DNA of 10,170 bases, taken from contig JAAUOI010000084.1 of the NCBI GenBank assembly GCA_012036375.1, positions 1 through 10,170 of the forward strand. The letters run 5' to 3'. The position numbers were made by a program, and so were the translations under genes. Shown in pieces: positions 7,897-10,170 of the stretch. This stretch comes from Allobrachymonas sp. (GTDB lineage: Bacteria; Pseudomonadota; Gammaproteobacteria; Burkholderiales; Burkholderiaceae_C). Position 1 is the stretch's first letter; each line of letters starts with the position of its first letter. The notes beneath the pieces are model-generated. The model did not search any database, had not been told where the DNA came from, and saw only the letters and a program-made list of their open reading frames with translations.

Positions 7897-9123
7897 ATGA
7901 TCACCAACAACAGCATTCTGAGTAACCCCGCTCCTTTGACCCGCGCTGAGCCTGCATCAGGAACTCAAGCTCAGGCTCTGCCCCAACCCGGCGCCAAGAT
8001 TGACAGCACCGACGTGGAATTCACGGGCACCGGGGGCGAATATTTTCGCATTTGGATTGTGAATTTGTTACTCATCATCGTGACTTTCGGCATCTATCTT
8101 CCTTGGGCCAAGGTGCGCAAGCTCAAATATTTTTATAACAACACACATTTGGATGGCCATGCGCTAGATTTTCATGGCGAGCCCAAGAAAATGCTGCGCG
8201 GCACCTTGATTGCAGGTGTGCTGTTTGCGATTTACAACGCAGCTGCAAATTTTTCTGCGGTGGCTGGCTTGATTGCCTTGGCGGTGTTGATGGCGATTGC
8301 GCCACTGTTGTTTCGCGCGGCGATGCGTTTTCGTTTGGCTAACACGAGCTGGCGCGGCATGCGCATGCTCTTCACGGCCGAGGGTGTGAAGGGCGTGTAT
8401 GGCGTGTTTTTACCGCCCATTATTGTGTTGTTTGTCTTCGGCTTGATCCTGGGCTTGTCGGGCAGCCTGGCGAAAAATCCGACCGCAGGATTTAGAGTCT
8501 TTGGCTTAGCAATGGGTGTGGGCTTTTTGCTGATCTTAGGCACACTGCCTTATTTCTTTTGGCGCTTGAAACAGTATCAGCACAACCATTACGCGTGGGG
8601 TCCGCTCAAGGCAGAGCTACGCAGTCCCATGATTGACACCTATAGCGTATTTTTCCTTACCTATTTATGGGTGGTTTTAACCGCACTGTTTTTTATCCCG
8701 GTCATGTGGTCTCTCATGCCGAGCTTGCCCCAAGCTTCAGGCAAGGCATTGCAGTTTTTATGGATCTTGCCTTTGTTCTTTGTATTTCTTATCGTTTTGA
8801 ATATCTTGCCTCGTGCCTACATTACAGCGCAAATGCAAAACCTACTCTGGTCACGCACCGGCAATCGCTACTTCCGCTTCAAAAGCGAGCTGGGCGTTGC
8901 GGCCTTCATTGGCTTGCAATTCAAAAACTATTTTCTGATTGCCATCACCTTCGGTTTGTATTGGCCATTCGCTGTCATCAACACCTTGCGCATGCGCTTG
9001 CAAGCCATCTCGCTTAAAACCCGCATTCCACTCGACAAACTCACTGATGCTGCTCGCGCCCGCGAGAACGATGCGGCGGGCGATATGGCCGCCGATATTT
9101 TTGGCTTTGATGTGGGCATGTGA
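7897..9123 (+). CDS. DUF898 (YjgN-like) polytopic inner-membrane protein
   Basis: The function of this family is not established. The 408-residue protein has a hydrophilic Pro/Ala-rich N-terminus (1-38) and then the DUF898 signature FTGTGGEYFRIWIVNLLL followed by TFGIYLPWAKVRKLKYFY. About seven or eight hydrophobic segments follow, near 52-70, 104-140, 168-188, 203-222, 252-270, 288-308 and 336-360. The first unit recurs near the C-terminus as GLQFKNYFLIAITFGLYWPF followed by AVINTLRMRL, so the protein looks like an internal duplication. Conserved aromatic and Trp motifs (YAWGPLKAEL, LLWSRTGNRYFRF) are family-like. The ATG at 7897 has GAGAGG six bases upstream. The M48 peptidase gene begins 5 bases after its stop, which suggests one transcript and a shared envelope role. 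The frame is intact. Confidence 0.9.
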   Translation: MITNNSILSNPAPLTRAEPASGTQAQALPQPGAKIDSTDVEFTGTGGEYFRIWIVNLLLIIVTFGIYLPWAKVRKLKYFYNNTHLDGHALDFHGEPKKMLRGTLIAGVLFAIYNAAANFSAVAGLIALAVLMAIAPLLFRAAMRFRLANTSWRGMRMLFTAEGVKGVYGVFLPPIIVLFVFGLILGLSGSLAKNPTAGFRVFGLAMGVGFLLILGTLPYFFWRLKQYQHNHYAWGPLKAELRSPMIDTYSVFFLTYLWVVLTALFFIPVMWSLMPSLPQASGKALQFLWILPLFFVFLIVLNILPRAYITAQMQNLLWSRTGNRYFRFKSELGVAAFIGLQFKNYFLIAITFGLYWPFAVINTLRMRLQAISLKTRIPLDKLTDAARARENDAAGDMAADIFGFDVGM

Positions 9124-9128
9124 CCGCC

Positions 9129-10170
9129 ATGTCGGCCAATGGTGCATCACCTCAGCAAGCCAGAGCCTTTGCGCTCAGTTTGTTTGATGGGCGCAGCTCC
9201 CAAGCCCGCCCTGTTTTGCTACAAATAGATGAGCACTCTGCGCAGATTCTATGCCGGCAAACAGGTCAAAACCTCTTAAAAATACCTCTTAAAAAGTTAC
9301 ACAAGCAAATGCGTCTTCCCGAAGGCTATGCCAAAGGCGCACGCATCATCGAGCTTACGCAGCGTGCGCCGCTCGATTGGCAGAACGCGCAATTACATGC
9401 CGCGCCGCAAGACCGCGAAGCCTTCGATGCGTGGGTGCGCACCAACATTCCCGCTCAAGCCAATGCATCTGCCAGCTTGGTCGCGCGGGCACAGCAAAGC
9501 TGGCGCGGCGTGGCAGTTGCCTTCGCACTTTTGCTTGCTTCGCTCGTTGGCTTGTATTTGTATGGTTTACCTGTAGCAGCGCGTGGCATCACTGCGCTCG
9601 TACCATGGTCAGCAGACGAAGCGATTGGCCGCAACGCGCTCGAACAAATTGATGGCCGCTGGATGAAGCCCAGCAAACTGTCCCTAGCTGATCAAACCCG
9701 CATCCGCGAGCGTTTCTTAGCTGGCGTGAAAAAGCAATACCCGAAAGACACGCCGCCAATCCAGCTCGAATTCCGCCAATCCGAAATCGGCCCCAACGCC
9801 TTCGCCCTGCCCGGCGGCATCATGGTGATGACGGATGAGCTGGTGGAGATGGTCAAAGACGACGACACAGTTCTAGGAGTTTTAGGCCACGAACTCGGCC
9901 ACATCACCCGCCGCCACGGCATGCGCCAGCTCGTGCAAGTGGGCGTGTTGCAAGGCGTGCTCTCGATTGCCTTTGGCGATTACGGCAGCCTGATTACCAC
10001 CGCCCCGCTCATTCTCGGCAGCATGGCCTACAGCCGGGCTCACGAGCGCGAGGCTGATGATGATTCGATTGCCTACATGAAAGCGGCTGGCATCAACCCG
10101 CTGGCCATGGTCAAATTCTTCCAAGCCGCGCAAAACTACCGCAGCATCAAGCGCGACAAAGACGGTAAGC
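9129..10170 (+). CDS. M48-family membrane-anchored zinc metallopeptidase (partial, runs off the window)
   Basis: The frame is open from the ATG at 9129 to the window end (347 codons), so the 3' end is outside. A soluble N-terminal region (1-122) is followed by one hydrophobic helix at about 126-147 and then an M48 catalytic domain. The domain contains NAFALPGGIMVMTDELV, the zinc motif HELGH (254-258), RRHG just after it, and the third ligand E308 in AHEREADDDS. This fits the Oma1/HtpX/YfgC-like M48 peptidases that degrade damaged or misassembled envelope proteins. The N-terminal region has the family pattern FDGRSSQARPVLL; the dispersed repeat (copy C) and a 13-base tandem duplication lie in it at residues about 30-56. 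No clear ribosome binding site precedes the ATG, which is 5 bases after the DUF898 stop, so coupled translation is likely. Confidence 0.93.
   Translation, partial: MSANGASPQQARAFALSLFDGRSSQARPVLLQIDEHSAQILCRQTGQNLLKIPLKKLHKQMRLPEGYAKGARIIELTQRAPLDWQNAQLHAAPQDREAFDAWVRTNIPAQANASASLVARAQQSWRGVAVAFALLLASLVGLYLYGLPVAARGITALVPWSADEAIGRNALEQIDGRWMKPSKLSLADQTRIRERFLAGVKKQYPKDTPPIQLEFRQSEIGPNAFALPGGIMVMTDELVEMVKDDDTVLGVLGHELGHITRRHGMRQLVQVGVLQGVLSIAFGDYGSLITTAPLILGSMAYSRAHEREADDDSIAYMKAAGINPLAMVKFFQAAQNYRSIKRDKDGK
9216..9283 (+). repeat. Dispersed AT-rich repeat, copy C (inside the M48 gene)
   Basis: The core at 9231-9258 (GAGCACTCTGCGCAG, then ATTC, then TATGCCGGC) is 26/28 identical to copy A in mnmE, an unrelated gene. 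Over 68 bases it aligns gaplessly with copy B. Here it is read in a different frame (IDEHSAQILCRQ), so the similarity is of DNA, not protein. From memory it also resembles a short AT-rich repeat with an AAATAG...GCGC...ATTCTAT...GG.CAAAA pattern that is abundant in Comamonadaceae genomes; I could not check this. Confidence 0.75.
9271..9296 (+). repeat. 13-base tandem duplication
   Basis: ACCTCTTAAAAA occurs at 9271-9282 and again at 9284-9295, giving two units with a 13-base period that differ only in their last base. It straddles the right end of dispersed-repeat copy C. Thirteen is not a multiple of three, yet the M48 frame stays open through it (NLLKIPLKKL). Confidence 0.8.

Overview
The window looks like chromosomal DNA of a betaproteobacterium of the order Burkholderiales, probably Comamonadaceae or a close relative. 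The basis is the moderately GC-rich coding style, the divergent tctCBA/tctDE layout with a Bug-type (TctC) binding protein, the form of MnmE, and a DUF898 membrane protein followed by an M48 metallopeptidase. This placement is inference from general knowledge, not from a search.

Layout. Bases 1-126 hold no assignable gene but fold into several nested hairpins, followed by a strong bidirectional terminator (127-158). A tripartite tricarboxylate transporter operon then runs on the minus strand: tctC (3209-2234), tctB (2237-1773) and tctA (1757-268). The tctC stop and tctB start overlap as ATGA. Divergent from it, across a 129-base intergenic region with a symmetric operator-like array, is a two-component system, tctD (3339-4073) and tctE (4074-5483), which abut with no spacing. 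Together they form a self-contained module: TctDE senses a carboxylate and probably drives tctCBA, whose products capture and import it. Next come the tRNA-modification GTPase gene mnmE (5670-7119, +) and a convergent glutathione S-transferase gene (7746-7133, -), 13 bases apart. The last unit, on the plus strand, is a DUF898 polytopic membrane protein (7897-9123) and, 5 bases later, a membrane-anchored M48 zinc peptidase that runs off the window end.

Two patterns cut across the genes. First, four of the nine genes (tctA, tctC twice, mnmE twice, and the GST) are each broken by single missing bases, six in all, almost all in short A/T runs. Conserved protein sequence resumes immediately in the shifted frame each time. 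Sequencing or assembly indels are the simplest explanation, although longer A/T runs in neighbouring genes are intact. Second, a roughly 68-base AT-rich repeat occurs three times, twice inside mnmE (same reading frame) and once inside the M48 gene (different frame). Its 28-base core is 26/28 identical between two copies in unrelated genes. This is the least expected element in the window and looks like a dispersed repeat that can sit inside coding sequence.

No CRISPR array, tRNA, rRNA or transposase gene was seen.
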